A DNA stretch of 64,000 nucleotides from Morella rubra (taxonomy: Eukaryota > Streptophyta > Magnoliopsida > Fagales > Myricaceae). Shown in pieces: positions 23,588 through 34,434 of the stretch. The stretch spans positions 26,369,129-26,433,128 of the forward strand of contig CM025849.1 of NCBI GenBank assembly GCA_003952965.2. Reading direction: 5' to 3'. The position numbers were made by a program, and so were the translations under genes. The stretch's first letter is position 1. Every line of letters begins with the position of its first letter. Below the pieces are notes generated by a model that was given only the letters and a program-made list of their open reading frames with translations, was not told where the DNA came from and searched no databases.

Positions 23588-24105
23588 CCTCAATACAAGG
23601 CTAGATGGTAGAAGCTTTGCCGTTGTCTTTGGCTCTATCGTACTCTGAATTTGTTACTGAAGACGGTTGGCCAAATTGAGCGCCATTCTTTTCGTTCATG
23701 AGTTATACGTATTAGACTTGACATTCTCGACTGGTTTATCTCATTATTTTGAACCTTCCTGTTTTGAGCGGCAAGATTGGTCCTACCAACATTTTATTAT
23801 TGATGCCAGTTGAAAGTGCCTTTGTACCTGATTTTCTTCGCTTTTTGATGGTCTATATTCTGTTTTTACTCGTAGCAATTGTAATTTTGGAGTTTCTCCC
23901 TCGGTTTAATGTATGGCAATCTCATATCTTTAAAGGGAGTAATATGGCAACTGATTTATGAGTCAAAGAAGGGGTTTCAGGGAGCAATGTGAGCTTTGGC
24001 GGAAATGGATTTCATGTTATGCAAAGGGGTGGCGATTGTCATATTTTGAGCTTTGACAAGCTGGGCTTTGTTAGTGTTATATTTTAATTTCTTCTTGGGT
24101 ACAGA
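23588..24105 (+). repeat. Detached NBS-LRR 3' flank, fused to the 5' end of SSL copy 1
   Basis: The text matches 16960-17480 and 41150-41430: TTTGTTACTGAAGACGGTTG, TCGTTCATGAGTTATACGTA, GCAATTGTAATTTTGGAGTT, and GGAGCAATGTGA followed by CTTTGGCGGA. No LRR coding sequence precedes it. It begins directly where SSL copy 1 loses homology to SSL copy 2, so it marks a rearrangement breakpoint. The word TACAAGGCTAG occurs both at about 23517 in the SSL exon and at about 23593 at the junction. Confidence 0.8.
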
Positions 24106-25219
24106 ATGCAGAGGAGTGATTAGTTCCTAAATACCAGTAACTGATTTCCAATAATATCAATTGGAACCTTCGGCTTCTACCTCTCTGTCCATGCATCAAA
24201 GCATTTTTCTCAAGCATTTGATTGTTATGCTAAGCTGGGGGTGCTCTGAGGTCAAATCTTTCCCACCTAATTCATTGCCAAGGAAATAATAAATTGCCTA
24301 CACATGTAGGAGGAAAACCATGGAATAATGCAATGGTTAAGTCACAACGACAAGCCTTACCTAGTACAAACAATAAGAATAGATTGTGGCATCCATTTCT
24401 CACCAGGGCGTAATTGATAACACTACAAAGGTTTGTTACCTTTGAGCTTCTATATCATCAATAGCATGTCAATTTTTCATATTAAGTGGCATCATAATAG
24501 TTCACATTCATTTCATTAGGTCCCTCGTGCTTGTTCAAAAAACTGGACCCCACTAAAGTTGTAGTTTGGAAACACTACCTAATAAAGTTTGGGTTTCAAA
24601 ATCTTGGTTACATAATTTTACAGAGATCACTAATGGAGTAAAACAAAATAGTGGGATTTGATAAACAGATTTTTTTTTTTATATATCTCAAACCATACAT
24701 GATGTGCCTTAGTTTAATAGAAGAAAACAAAAAAATCCATAAAGATCAGTTATAGAGATATTGTTTGTTACACTTTGTAACAAACCATCATTCTCTCTCT
24801 TTTCTTTTTCTTTTTTAAGCTAACAAACCATCATCTATATATATCACTGTTACGAAGAAAATTAATAGATATTTTAAACAGAATATTCCATCTAGTAAAT
24901 TAATTCCATGAATTTCGATAATAAACACGTGAATACAAAACCATTAGCATTGTAGAATTTCACATTTTCTTTACAAAATTTAATTAACAGGGTTAGTGTA
25001 GGTGTTTATTTGTGTTGTTTGCTTAAACCTCGAACTAAAGGTATGGATCAATACCCTGGAGCTGCAACTAGATAGAGAAGCAATTTCCCTTTCTTCGAAA
25101 TCCTTCAACCTATTTGCCAATTTCAGCCTAGGTCATCAGAACAACACATAAAACAGAAAAAGAGACGAACCAGCATAAATAACACCAATAACATAACCAC
25201 TCAGATATTTATCTAATAT
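24106..25219. other. Gene-free AT-rich stretch
   Basis: No coding frame, RNA gene or element boundary recognised. Includes T-rich and A-rich low-complexity runs at 24668-24690 and 24725-24740. Confidence 0.4.
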
Positions 25220-25416
25220 TACTACAAAAAAAATTTGGTTTTTGGGACGGAAAAAACCAAAATTATGTCCCAAAAAAGTTTTTGGGACAAAATCTGTCCA
25301 TTGCCCCAATTGTCCCAACAAAACCGTTACAAAAGATTTTTTGGGACAAAAATGATGTTCCGTCCCAAAAAATACCCTTCTGGAACAGAAAGGCTTCCCT
25401 CCATAATAAAATTATA

Positions 25417-25922
25417 GGTTAATTACAATTTTTCCCCTCAAACTACCACCCACAAATTTTAACTAGTTGCAACTCACCCCCACAAACTTTACTTCTCATT
25501 GCGATTTTATCTCTTAACCGACTGAATTTGTTATATCGAACGGTTTCTATCTCACGTAATAGACACGTGATTCTCCTTACGTGAAAAGACAATTTTACCC
25601 TAGTTTGAGTCATTCCTTGTCTTCTAAAGTGCTTCTAACAATTTGTAGAGCCAAAAAATAAGTTTATTTTTATTTTTATTTAAAAAAAAAAAAAAAGATG
25701 ACTCATTTATAATTGAATTGGTCAAATTTGTCTTTTCAAGTAAGGAGAAGGTCACATGTCGTTTACGAGAGACAAAAACCGTTCGATACAACAACTTTAG
25801 TAGATTGGGGGATGAAATCCCAACGAGAAGTATAGTTTGTGGGGGCGAGTTACAACGAGTTAAAGTTTGTGGGGGTGTTTGAGAATAGGTGATAGTTTAG
25901 GGAGAGAAATTGTAATTAACCC
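25417..25922. mobile_element. Mutator-like MITE nested in the CACTA element
   Basis: Terminal inverted repeats GGTTAATTACAATTT (left) and GGGTTAATTACAATTT (right, inverted) bound a 506-bp non-coding unit. The flanks TAAAATTATA at 25407-25416 and 25923-25932 are identical, giving a 9-10 bp target duplication typical of Mutator-type insertions. Inside, the arms repeat phrases such as CACAAACTTTA and its complement, plus ACGTG words. It lies inside the left subterminal region of the CACTA element and so inserted later. Confidence 0.85.
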
Positions 25923-27084
25923 TAAAATTATAGTCAAGGTCATCTCTAAGATAAATGGGGCCCTAAGCGAAACCATTCGAACAGATGTGTTGAGGTCATA
26001 TTCGAATGTCTTTCGACGAAAAAAATTATTCCTTCGACAAGGAAAATTGACGTTTGAACATTAATAAAAATTTGTCGTTCGATATTTCAGATATCAAAAC
26101 CTTTACCCACATTTGAAAACCTTTACTCACACATCAAACCTACAAAGCAGTTTTTTGCTTGTTTTAGTTTAGAAGAAAATAATTGCCTTTTAGGTCGGAT
26201 GTGTGGCCAAAAGATTTTCAAAAATTCGGCTCTACTGACTAGAGTATTGCTCTGTATTTTTTTCCATGCAATAAAATATTCTAGTTCGAAAATTGTTGTA
26301 TCAGCTTTTGTTATTCTCTCTATTATTTTCTGTGCATGTAATATTGTTATAGTGATGCAAATCCATTTGAGGCCTAACACCTCAAATTTAGATTTATCGT
26401 GCATAATTTAAAACTTCTAATTATTTAAAAAAATTAAAAAAAAAATGAATACGTTCAAATGACTACAATACGCTCGAATGGTATAAAATAATAGTTTGAA
26501 CATGATTGTCATCGTTGTAAAGGAACCATTTTAGCAATTCATTCGAATGAACATATTTACAATGTTCGAACGCTGCGTAAAATCACAATAAACAACGACC
26601 TAAAATCACCCAATCAACCCAACAAACATGTTTTTTTACTCCTAAAACATGCGTTCAACACCCCTAAACACGTATGAAACTAACCATAAGCATTTAAACA
26701 TTAATTTTGTCCACAAATCCAAATCACAACAACCAAAAATCTATACTTAACTAAGAAATTCATTGATTAAGTTGATAAATCTTACCTCCAAAACACAAAG
26801 AAGCTCCATTTGAGTATATTCCTACAACAATAAGACAAAAAACGTAAGATTTGTGTAGAAGAAAAAATAAAAAGTCAAATTTGTGGTGTGTTGAGAGTGT
26901 GGAGAAATGAGCTCTTATGGTCAAATCCATGATATTTGAGTTTGTGGTTTCCGTTCAAATGCTAAAGTACCATGACAGGCAGGAAAAAAACGCGCCTAAA
27001 GTACCATTCGAACTTAGTTTTCATATGCTCGAACGACACGCCAAAAAAGGGTGGAAAAATAGCACGCTTAAAGTACCGTTAGAA

Positions 27085-28123
27085 CTAAGTTTTTATACTC
27101 TCGAACGATTCTTTTTTATTTGAATGATATCGATATTTCTCAAATAACGTTCTAACGTTTATTGGAACACTGTTCAAACGATTTTTATAAAATGAAATAG
27201 CGTCGTTTCGTGCTTTTTTGGGAGCAATGGCCGTTTCCATTGCATGTACAATGCGACGCTCCATCTCTTGCACAGCTTGGGTCAAACCACCCAAACACTG
27301 CGGCGCAGCTTCAAGACGTTGTGACCCCTATCCATGCGCCATTGAACGCCGACAAGTCACACTGTTGATGGGGCCAAGCTGCATCGACGTTGGCTCATGT
27401 CGTCTGGCCGCTACCCTAACATCCAGAATCATCTGGGTCAACATGTTTCCGAATGGCAGGCCCTCTTTTCTCATCGATTGAACCTTGGTCCTCATGGTCG
27501 CGTGAGGTGGAACGGCTGGAGAATCATCAACATCACCTGTGCACGCTCGATTGTGCACTCCGTGTGATGTTGCTTTGGAAATATATTGTGGTTGAAGATG
27601 AGATGGAACATCCTCAAAAAGCCAAGCAAAGCGCTCTGTGAAACTGATGACTGACTAAGTATTGGTCCTCACTGACTAAGTATTGGTCCTCCCCAGTCAT
27701 CAGTCTAAAGATCTCCTCGGCTAACAAAGCTGTAGCAAGCTCCACAGTAGGATAAGCACCCACTTGCCTCGGAATGTGCAAGTAGATGGAGAGGATGTCG
27801 AGGGAGATCCTAATCAGCCGTCCATGGATGTGAACCTTCCACTCATCCTCGTCCATGTCAACATCCTGCGAGGCTGAGTAAAACTCTTGGACTAAATGTG
27901 TGTACGGCGGGCTAGTCCAAGACAGCACGCTCTCCCAACCATAGTGACTGAATATCTGGTCGATGATGTGACCCTCTAACTAAAACTCTGAGAAATTGTA
28001 TGTGCTAACCGGCCTCTCCGCCACAATTGTGTGCGTAAAAATAAGTACCTGTGTCTCGGCTGTACTTAGTGGTTTTTGTTGTGCAGAAGAAAAGGAAGAA
28101 GATGCTCTAGAACATTTTGACAT
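27085..28123 (-). pseudogene. Plant transposon-associated protein (PF20167-like domain), relic
   Basis: On the minus strand an ATG at 28123 opens a Ser-rich N-terminus. One in-frame stop (near 27980) precedes a region with GWESVLSWTSPPYTHLVQEF, the acidic DMDEDEWKVHIHG and IRISLDILSIYLHIP. This pattern (FY, acidic patch, IxxSxxxIxxxLxxP) is that of the 'putative plant transposon protein' domain found in many plant repeat-encoded proteins. Frames at 27328-27558 and 27085-27294 continue to a C-terminal EMERRIVHAMETAI helix, with frameshifts between. A short duplication repeats EDQYLVS near 27655-27690. It lies inside the CACTA element and probably belongs to it. Function is unknown. Confidence 0.6.
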
Positions 28124-29508
28124 TTTAAGTTAATCTGAAAAAAAAAACAAAAAAAAATATACGATAGAACGTTTAAAACAACTAAGAACGAATTAAGTGC
28201 ACGTTCGAACGAATATAAATGTTCGAACGTGTACAAAAACTAAGCATCAAACGGATATAGAAGGGACAATAATATTAACCATCGAACAAATATCTAACAA
28301 AAAATAAATATCGAACAAAATATAAACTATCAAATGGATAGAAAACTAAGTATCGAACGGAATATTCCCTTATAGAATGGAAAAACGATTGAAAAGGTAA
28401 AAATGTTCCGCTCGAAAAACAAAACAACACGCACTGTTTAAACATCGTCGTTCAAACGATAAAGTGTATCATTCGAACACTATAGCTTCAAAACGAGCAT
28501 GGGCCATGCTCAAACTCTCTAAATCTATACTTTTTACGTCAAAATCAGAAAATTCATCAACATGCACAATATTTTAGAATTTTATTTGCATATTCAAAGC
28601 CAAATTCAATGCACTAAATCAAACCAAAAAAACTTAGAAAAACACATTTTAATGGGTTAAAATGTACTACAAAACGTACTTGTAGTGTGTAGGACTAGTA
28701 AGGCTGCAATCCACAGACTGAAAATGACAATAGAGATTAAGAGGAGTTTGAGAGAATTTGAGAGAGAGAGTACGTGAATGTGAAAATGAGGCTCGGGTGT
28801 TCTAATATTTGAACGATTAGAAAAAAAAAAACCATCCGAAATTGTTTGTTAACCAACATTTTATTTCTAAACCCGTCAAATAATCGTTAGAACGAGTAAC
28901 ATTATTTATTCGAACGGAATAAAAAATGATAAAATTAATGGTGATTGGACTTGCATTTGTGGTGGTAGGTGGAAAAGTGGTGCTCGAAATCATTTGAACC
29001 CGTGAGGATTTTTTGGGACGCAAACCACCGTCCCAAAAAGATTCTGTTGCATTTGAATGAAAGTTTTTAAGAACGAACGTTTTTTTTTTTAACATTCCAA
29101 TATTTTCTTTTCGTTTGAATGTCCATCTTAAGTTCAAACAGATGTTCAAATATTCGTTATAACGAGTAATATTCGTTCAAAATTTTTGGAAAGAATGCCA
29201 TATTGTTCGAACGGAGCGTTTTGTGTTCAAACGTTATTTTCGGGACAGACAAATCTATCCCTAAAATGCAATTTTTTTGGGGATGACAAGATTCCATCCC
29301 AAATAATTAGCTTTTTTTTTTCAGACGGGCAATTCTGTCCCAAAAAAGTACAAATTCGTCACAAAATTTTTTTTTTGTGATGGTTTTAATTTCTATCCCA
29401 AAACCAGAACTTTATATTTTTTTTGGGGACGAAATTCAAAATCCATCACTAAATAGCACTTTTTGGGACAGATTTTTTGGCGTCCCAAAAACTAAAATTT
29501 GTTATAAT

Positions 29509-29903
29509 AAATGTTAGAGAAAGTACACAATTATTTGGAGCATGCTCTCTTTGCTTCTATTGCTTCTATTTTCTATGGACTTTTCATTGGTAGAGGTACA
29601 ACCTTATCTACTGTTCTCTTTTATTCTTCTTTTACAGGTGCTTTTGCAGGTTTTAATGCACGGATCATATCAAACAATCCATCCTCAGGGACAAAATAGT
29701 GTTGTATAATGATGTAAAAAACCTCAATTAATGAAGTATAAGAAAATAAGGAACTCATAAACAATCCATCCGGTTTGTATTGTTGTGCTAATCTCGCCGT
29801 GAGGAATTATCAGTTAGCTCTAAAATTTTATGTGGACACAGATCGGGTCTCTTCTGATTACAAAAAACGAAACTTTCGACCACCTGCCGACTCGAACACC
29901 ACT
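29509..29903. other. Spacer between the CACTA element and solo LTR 2
   Basis: A 62-codon open stretch at 29511-29699 (MLEKVHNYLEHALFASIASI at the start) is hydrophobic and looks exon-like in composition. It begins inside the CACTA edge, matches no family I recognise, and has no supporting splice context, so I do not call it a gene. Confidence 0.3.
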
Positions 29904-30286
29904 TGTTGAGAACATAAACGAAATACCAAACACACAGATGTCATTATTTACGTGGTTCACAATTGCCTACATCCATAGAAGAGAGTATTTTGATTTCATT
30001 CAATGAATCAAAACTTTATAAACTCTCAACTCTCTCCACCGCACCTCCCTTACAAATCTCTCTCAACCCATGGTGCTCTTCACAGAGGCACACACAATTC
30101 ACTTATAAGCATCCACATTTATAGTGAGAGATCAAAGTGTAAAATGAACCCCAATTCTTTGAGATTTGCGATTGCAAATCTTCTCCAGTCAGTGCATTAA
30201 TACTATCCTGTCAGAGGAGGCTAAAATTTATCAAGATTTGCGCCTTGCAAATCTTCACTCTGTGGGCATAGAAATGACACCCAACA
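29904..30286 (-). mobile_element. Solo LTR 2, same family as 7428-7818, opposite orientation
   Basis: The plus-strand text starts TGTTGAGAACATAAACGAAA and, read inverted, parallels the first LTR throughout: GAGAGAGATTTGTAAGG, AATCAAAATACTCTCTTCTA, TGGATGTAGGCAATTGTGAA, then CTCAACA at its 3' end. The far end is placed at CCCAACA by alignment with the other copy. No matching 5-bp flanks were found (CCACT on one side, CAAAC on the other), so that boundary or the flank may have changed. No internal retroelement sequence adjoins it. Confidence 0.7.
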
Positions 30287-31165
30287 CAAACACCGTAAGA
30301 CATTTTTTTTCTTCCACTTTTTGGTTTTTGTTTCTTTCATTGCACAATTGAGTTCCACTTTTGTAATCAAAGGGAGTTTGCAATATTGGGTCTATATCCC
30401 AGTCCCTGTAAAAGAACATTTATGTATCATACATTTACATTCTTACATTTGGAAATGCTGCTTTGGTAGACACACTCGTGTAAATAATGTATGAATCGCT
30501 GCTCTTTTTATCCCAAGTTCAATGCAAAAGAACAACAATACTAACCACATAAAGTATGCATTTGTCATTGCTCTAGCCAATCTAAAATTGATCTCGGATT
30601 GCATTGAAACGAAAAGGTATGCCGTGTATTGGGCCTAAGAAAAATATATAAACAAGAGATTCTAAAGAAGTTCATTCCCCAACTAAACACCAAGTTTTCA
30701 TCGATATCCTAGTTTATAAATGTCATGAAGAGAGGCAACTTGCCTCTAGAGTAAAGTACTCTAGTGTACTGGAAATTAACAACAAAGCAAGATTCAAAGA
30801 GAATACATGAACCGAAAAAAAAAATATGTGTAAATGGGTAATCTGCAATCACAAAACTTAGTCTTCAACAAATGAAAATGCAAAAGATCTATAATAACAA
30901 CAAAGTCTCATTAGCCAATCAACACAAAAGATTCCAGACTACATGCATACAATCCAACACCATTGTATACAAAAAATCAGATATTTTCCAAAAAGTGAAC
31001 CCAATACAACTGATGATCCTATAAGTCGTCCAGGCTTCTATATCATCAACATTGGGAATGCTCCTCATCATTGCTTGATACCTGGGAAGGAATAAAAAAA
31101 AAAGAACATTTCTAACCATGGGTATGTAAAATGTAATCATAGCAAAATGTATGAGAATATACCTC
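30287..31165. other. Gene-free stretch
   Basis: AT-rich, no coding frame or repeat boundary recognised. It may include the 3' untranslated remains of the FAR1/FRS relic that follows on the minus strand. Confidence 0.35.
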
Positions 31166-31169
31166 TAAA

Positions 31170-32180
31170 TCATCCTATAACTGTAGGTGGTGAGCTACTG
31201 GTCGGGATGCTGTGGCAACGCTACTCTTGTTACCAATCCTTGACTTTTTCTTGCGTTAAGAGCACTCTTCAATTGCTTGTTGCTTCAATGCTTTAGCTCC
31301 CGTGTCTTGAACCTCTTTGCAACAATGGCTAGAGCTCCATCTAATCTTGCAACATCTGTCACTTTGACAATCTCATCCAACTCTATGGTGAGTGTCAAAT
31401 GAGCAAGATCATCAGCTAGTGCAGTGTGGTGATGTTGGAGGACCTTCCATGATTCTGGATGATTCCCATATTTTCAAATAGTGGAAGCATTGAGGTTCAT
31501 ATATGTCTTGTAGTTGATTACCCTCTCCAAATCCTGATCAACCATTGTGTTTGATGCAAACTCCAGCGCAACTGTCAGTCTCGCCTTTTTTGTCCACTAA
31601 CTTAGAATATACTCTTTTGGGATAAAAAAGCAACTCTCCCCTTTTTCAACAGCCATATGATGTGGCAGCAGATGACACAAACAAAGTTGAAGTATTGGCA
31701 GCTAGATTGATGAAAACCATTAATATTAGTGGTAATCACTTGCCGTTTCACTGTCGCATAGTTATGGGTTCGGTCGGGGCTACAAAAATGTAGTTTGACC
31801 TCTTCAAATCCAGTAGTCTCCCTCCAAAAATCAAGTACAATGCAATAAACCTTATCCGTATGTTCCACAAAAAGATCAAAAACATTTGCACTGTAGTCTT
31901 TTTATGCGTGAATACAAAGCGGGTCATTGGTCCTTAGAAGAGGTAATTTGTTATGTGTGTCAAAATTCGATTTAAGCTCCTCGTACCGTATGTCATCGAT
32001 TGCCTGTTGAAAGTATTGGAAAAACTGGGCCATATTCATTATAGTCTTCAAGTACCTACGCAAAGTCGAGTTGAAATTTTCACTCAACTGTGTAGTCCTT
32101 TTACCCTTGCAGAAAACACTTCGCATGTGTGTTGGGGCCCACTTCTCACGCTTCTCATAGATCTTTTTTCCTTGGTCACT
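31170..32180 (-). pseudogene. FAR1-RELATED SEQUENCE (FRS) / MULE-derived protein relic, 3' half
   Basis: Minus-strand frames from about 32165 down read as a REKWAPTHMRSVFCKGKRTT stretch, then QLSENFNSTLRRYLK and QAIDDIRYEELKSNFDTHNK (31902-32126). This is the end of the MULE-type transposase domain of FAR1/FRS proteins. The frame at 31602-31868 matches the region before and at the SWIM zinc finger, seen as CQYFNFVCVICCH (normal form CxCxxFxxxGxxCxH, here degenerate). Remnants of the C-terminal tail continue to about 31170. A stop near 31900, the frameshift near 32130 and the damaged SWIM motif mark it as dead. The N-terminal FAR1 DNA-binding domain and most of the transposase domain are absent. 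Confidence 0.7.
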
Positions 32181-34029
32181 TTTTTAGGTGGTATGAACCA
32201 GTGATTATGATATGAACTACAAACATGGATATGCCTATTGAGCACTATGTCCAAATTGGATTTGTCTGTGTTTCGATTCACCTTTCCCACCATAGACTTG
32301 AGAAAAGAAACCTATAGAAGCTGAAACAAATGCAAAGGTCCTCTATTTTTGTTTTTAATTTAGATCACTAACAGCAATGCAATCATAAACTCCACTCCAT
32401 ATGCAAAGAATTTATTGTAATAGAAGCAATTGGGTAAGAGATCAAACTAAGTATTTAAGATCTGCCTACCTTGATAATTGCACCGAACTCACTTCTGATC
32501 ATTGATATGCTGGAGCCGCACCTGCCGATCAACCCACCCACCATAACTTTTGCTCCTTTCACAGAATGACAGAAACGTTGAGTGAAGCCAGAGAAACATA
32601 GAAAAAATAAGGGAAAGATAATAGAATGCGGGGGAGGTGTGTTGTGTTTTCTGGAAGACGTGCAGGGAAAAATGAGGAAACGAAAAAAGATCGGCTTGTT
32701 GAGCCAAGCTAAGCTTTGAACCATTTTTGTCTCCTCTCACCTCATTAAATAAGGTGGCCATTTCCTGAACATCGGATTTGTATTTTAAAATTCCAGCCCT
32801 CCCTTAACACATCTTTGCACCCTTTCACTTTGCATCGAATCCATTCCCCTAAGAAGCAGGCGCATGCGACTTCGTCACAATTCGGGGAGTCGGGGATCGG
32901 CTCAACTCCAATGTAAATTCAATCGGTACCAACCGTTTTTTAAACAGATGTGTGAAAAACTCAATCCTAAGGCCTTTGGCTGTGGCATGTCTTTCTATGA
33001 GTTTCTCAGAGTTGATGTCCTTGAAATTGTTGTAATGGACTACCGACCAATGAGAAAGAGAACGGCTCCGCTCCCTTGTCCTTCGACGTACAAATGGAAA
33101 GATGCTATCTTAGTAAAAAGACTCAATTTAGAGTGAAAAAGGCAAAACATTATAGAATCACAGTGCTAGAAAATTAATATTGATTATTGTAGTTTTCACA
33201 TGTCTTATTTATCTCTTTTTAAATTGGATTATCTAATTCAGACAACAAATTAATTAGAGAGTCCTTCCAAGTTAATAATCACCAAATTTGGCACATGCCA
33301 TTATAAATTAGGAATAAGTTTATACTTTTATAATTTGATGGTTAAAATTTGTGTCAGTTGTTTATTTTAATTAATTTTAACATTGAGCTCTTGACATAAG
33401 AGTACAAAAACACCGTTTTCCATCAACTGCTTTGAGAATTTTTTTGGCTATGGTGCTCTGCTTTCCATCGAGAGACCCAGGGGAAGATGATGTTTTGGCT
33501 TCATCTGAATGTTGGCGTTTAAGAGATTTAAGTGCTCATCATGTCGCTGCTATTATTTCTTGGTTAAATTATGGCGTATACGTGTTTGTTAAATTGCGCA
33601 AGTGACCTACTAGAGAAAGGAGGATGCCTTGGAACATTAAGATGCACTCGGTATAATGAGCATCCATAACCTGTTTTCGGTAAATGCCCAATTAAAACCA
33701 CTGCACAAGCAATATAAGAACGACAACAAAGAAGAAAGTTAGAAAGCCAAATTTAGATGAAGTCAACAAGAGCAGCAAAGAAGAAAGATGGGTCCCCAAA
33801 TTTTTCTGTCTCACTTGACTTTTACCAGCGAGGGGAGGAGGAAGAAGCCAAGGAAGAATAAAGAATAAAGAGTGGACGAGAGAAAGAAGACGTTAACCTT
33901 CACGTTAAAAGGTTGAAAATGACATGGAACGAGACTGATCTCAACATTACTCCACGTGGCTTTAACTAGATTTAAAATAAGAGGAAACCTAATGCTTTCC
34001 AACTGGAGGTGAGCCGCTCCCATTATTAA
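32181..34029. other. Gene-free stretch
   Basis: Several short open stretches (32455-32761 minus, 32864-33136 plus, 33811-34032 minus) show no family resemblance and no codon-like periodicity by eye. No RNA gene or element boundary recognised. Confidence 0.35.
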
Positions 34030-34041
34030 CATTTTAACCTC

Positions 34042-34422
34042 AACTTACGAGTGATTCTTTTCGTGCTTGCATCTGTAAGCTAACCCTCTCTACAACTGTC
34101 TATAAAATTTGAAAGGAACGCAACCAGAGGATATATTGCAAGAAGAGACATATGTTGGTGGATGTGCTTGCTGACGTTGTTTGTAATGTCCAGGATCGAG
34201 TTGCCTTGTGCAGGTTTCCCCACACCACTATTAACTTGCAGTTAGCCCGCAACTGGAATATTTGTCTTTAATTGACAATGTGCCTTTCATGTATTTTCGC
34301 GTCTGCTACTCTGTTTCTGTGTTTTGAGGCCTTCCTTGGCCGGTGCTCTCTTTGTATGTAAGGGCTGGGCCCTTTATTTGGTTCTTTTGGAATAAACTTA
34401 CCGTTTACCAAAAAAAAAAAAC
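34042..34422 (+). mobile_element. Poly(A)-tailed non-LTR insertion (truncated LINE 3' end likely)
   Basis: Identical 12-bp flanks CATTTTAACCTC at 34030-34041 and 34423-34434 bracket a 381-bp unit ending in an A tail (34409-34421) after AATAAACTTACCGTTTACC. That ending is typical of plant L1-type LINE tails. There is no A/B-box pair, and no reverse transcriptase segment remains, so a 5'-truncated LINE is favoured over a SINE. Confidence 0.75.
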
Positions 34423-34434
34423 CATTTTAACCTC

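Larger units (their letters stand above)
25220..29508. mobile_element. CACTA-type element with GGGAC subterminal repeats, decayed
   Basis: The left end TACTACAAAAAAAATTTGG runs into GTTTTTGGGACGG. The right end, read inverted, is TATAACAAATTTTAGTTTTTGGGAC. This is a degenerate form of the CACTACAA...TTTTGGGACG ends of plant CACTA elements. Words such as TTTTGGGAC and GTCCCAAAA recur at 25241-25385 and 28990-29490 in both orientations, and TTCGAACG-like words recur at 25970-26580, 27000-27190 and 28200-28500, as expected of subterminal transposase-binding repeats. A 3-bp target duplication could not be fixed because the ends are mutated. It contains a MITE (25417-25922) and a minus-strand transposon-protein relic, but no transposase, so it is non-autonomous. 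Confidence 0.75.

Noticed and set aside
23203..23611. Overlapping plus-strand open frames of 88-107 codons across SSL exon 1 (and the same at 47267-47714)
   Set aside because: They are antisense to SSL exon 1; the minus-strand frame has the family motifs and splice sites, so these are shadows.
27655..27690. Short repeated GACTAAGTATTGGTCCTC as a CRISPR-like or regulatory repeat
   Set aside because: Only two adjacent copies inside a protein relic (repeating EDQYLVS); a simple local duplication in a plant genome.
29511..29699. 62-codon hydrophobic frame next to the CACTA right end
   Set aside because: It starts inside the transposon edge, has no relatives I recognise and no splice context.
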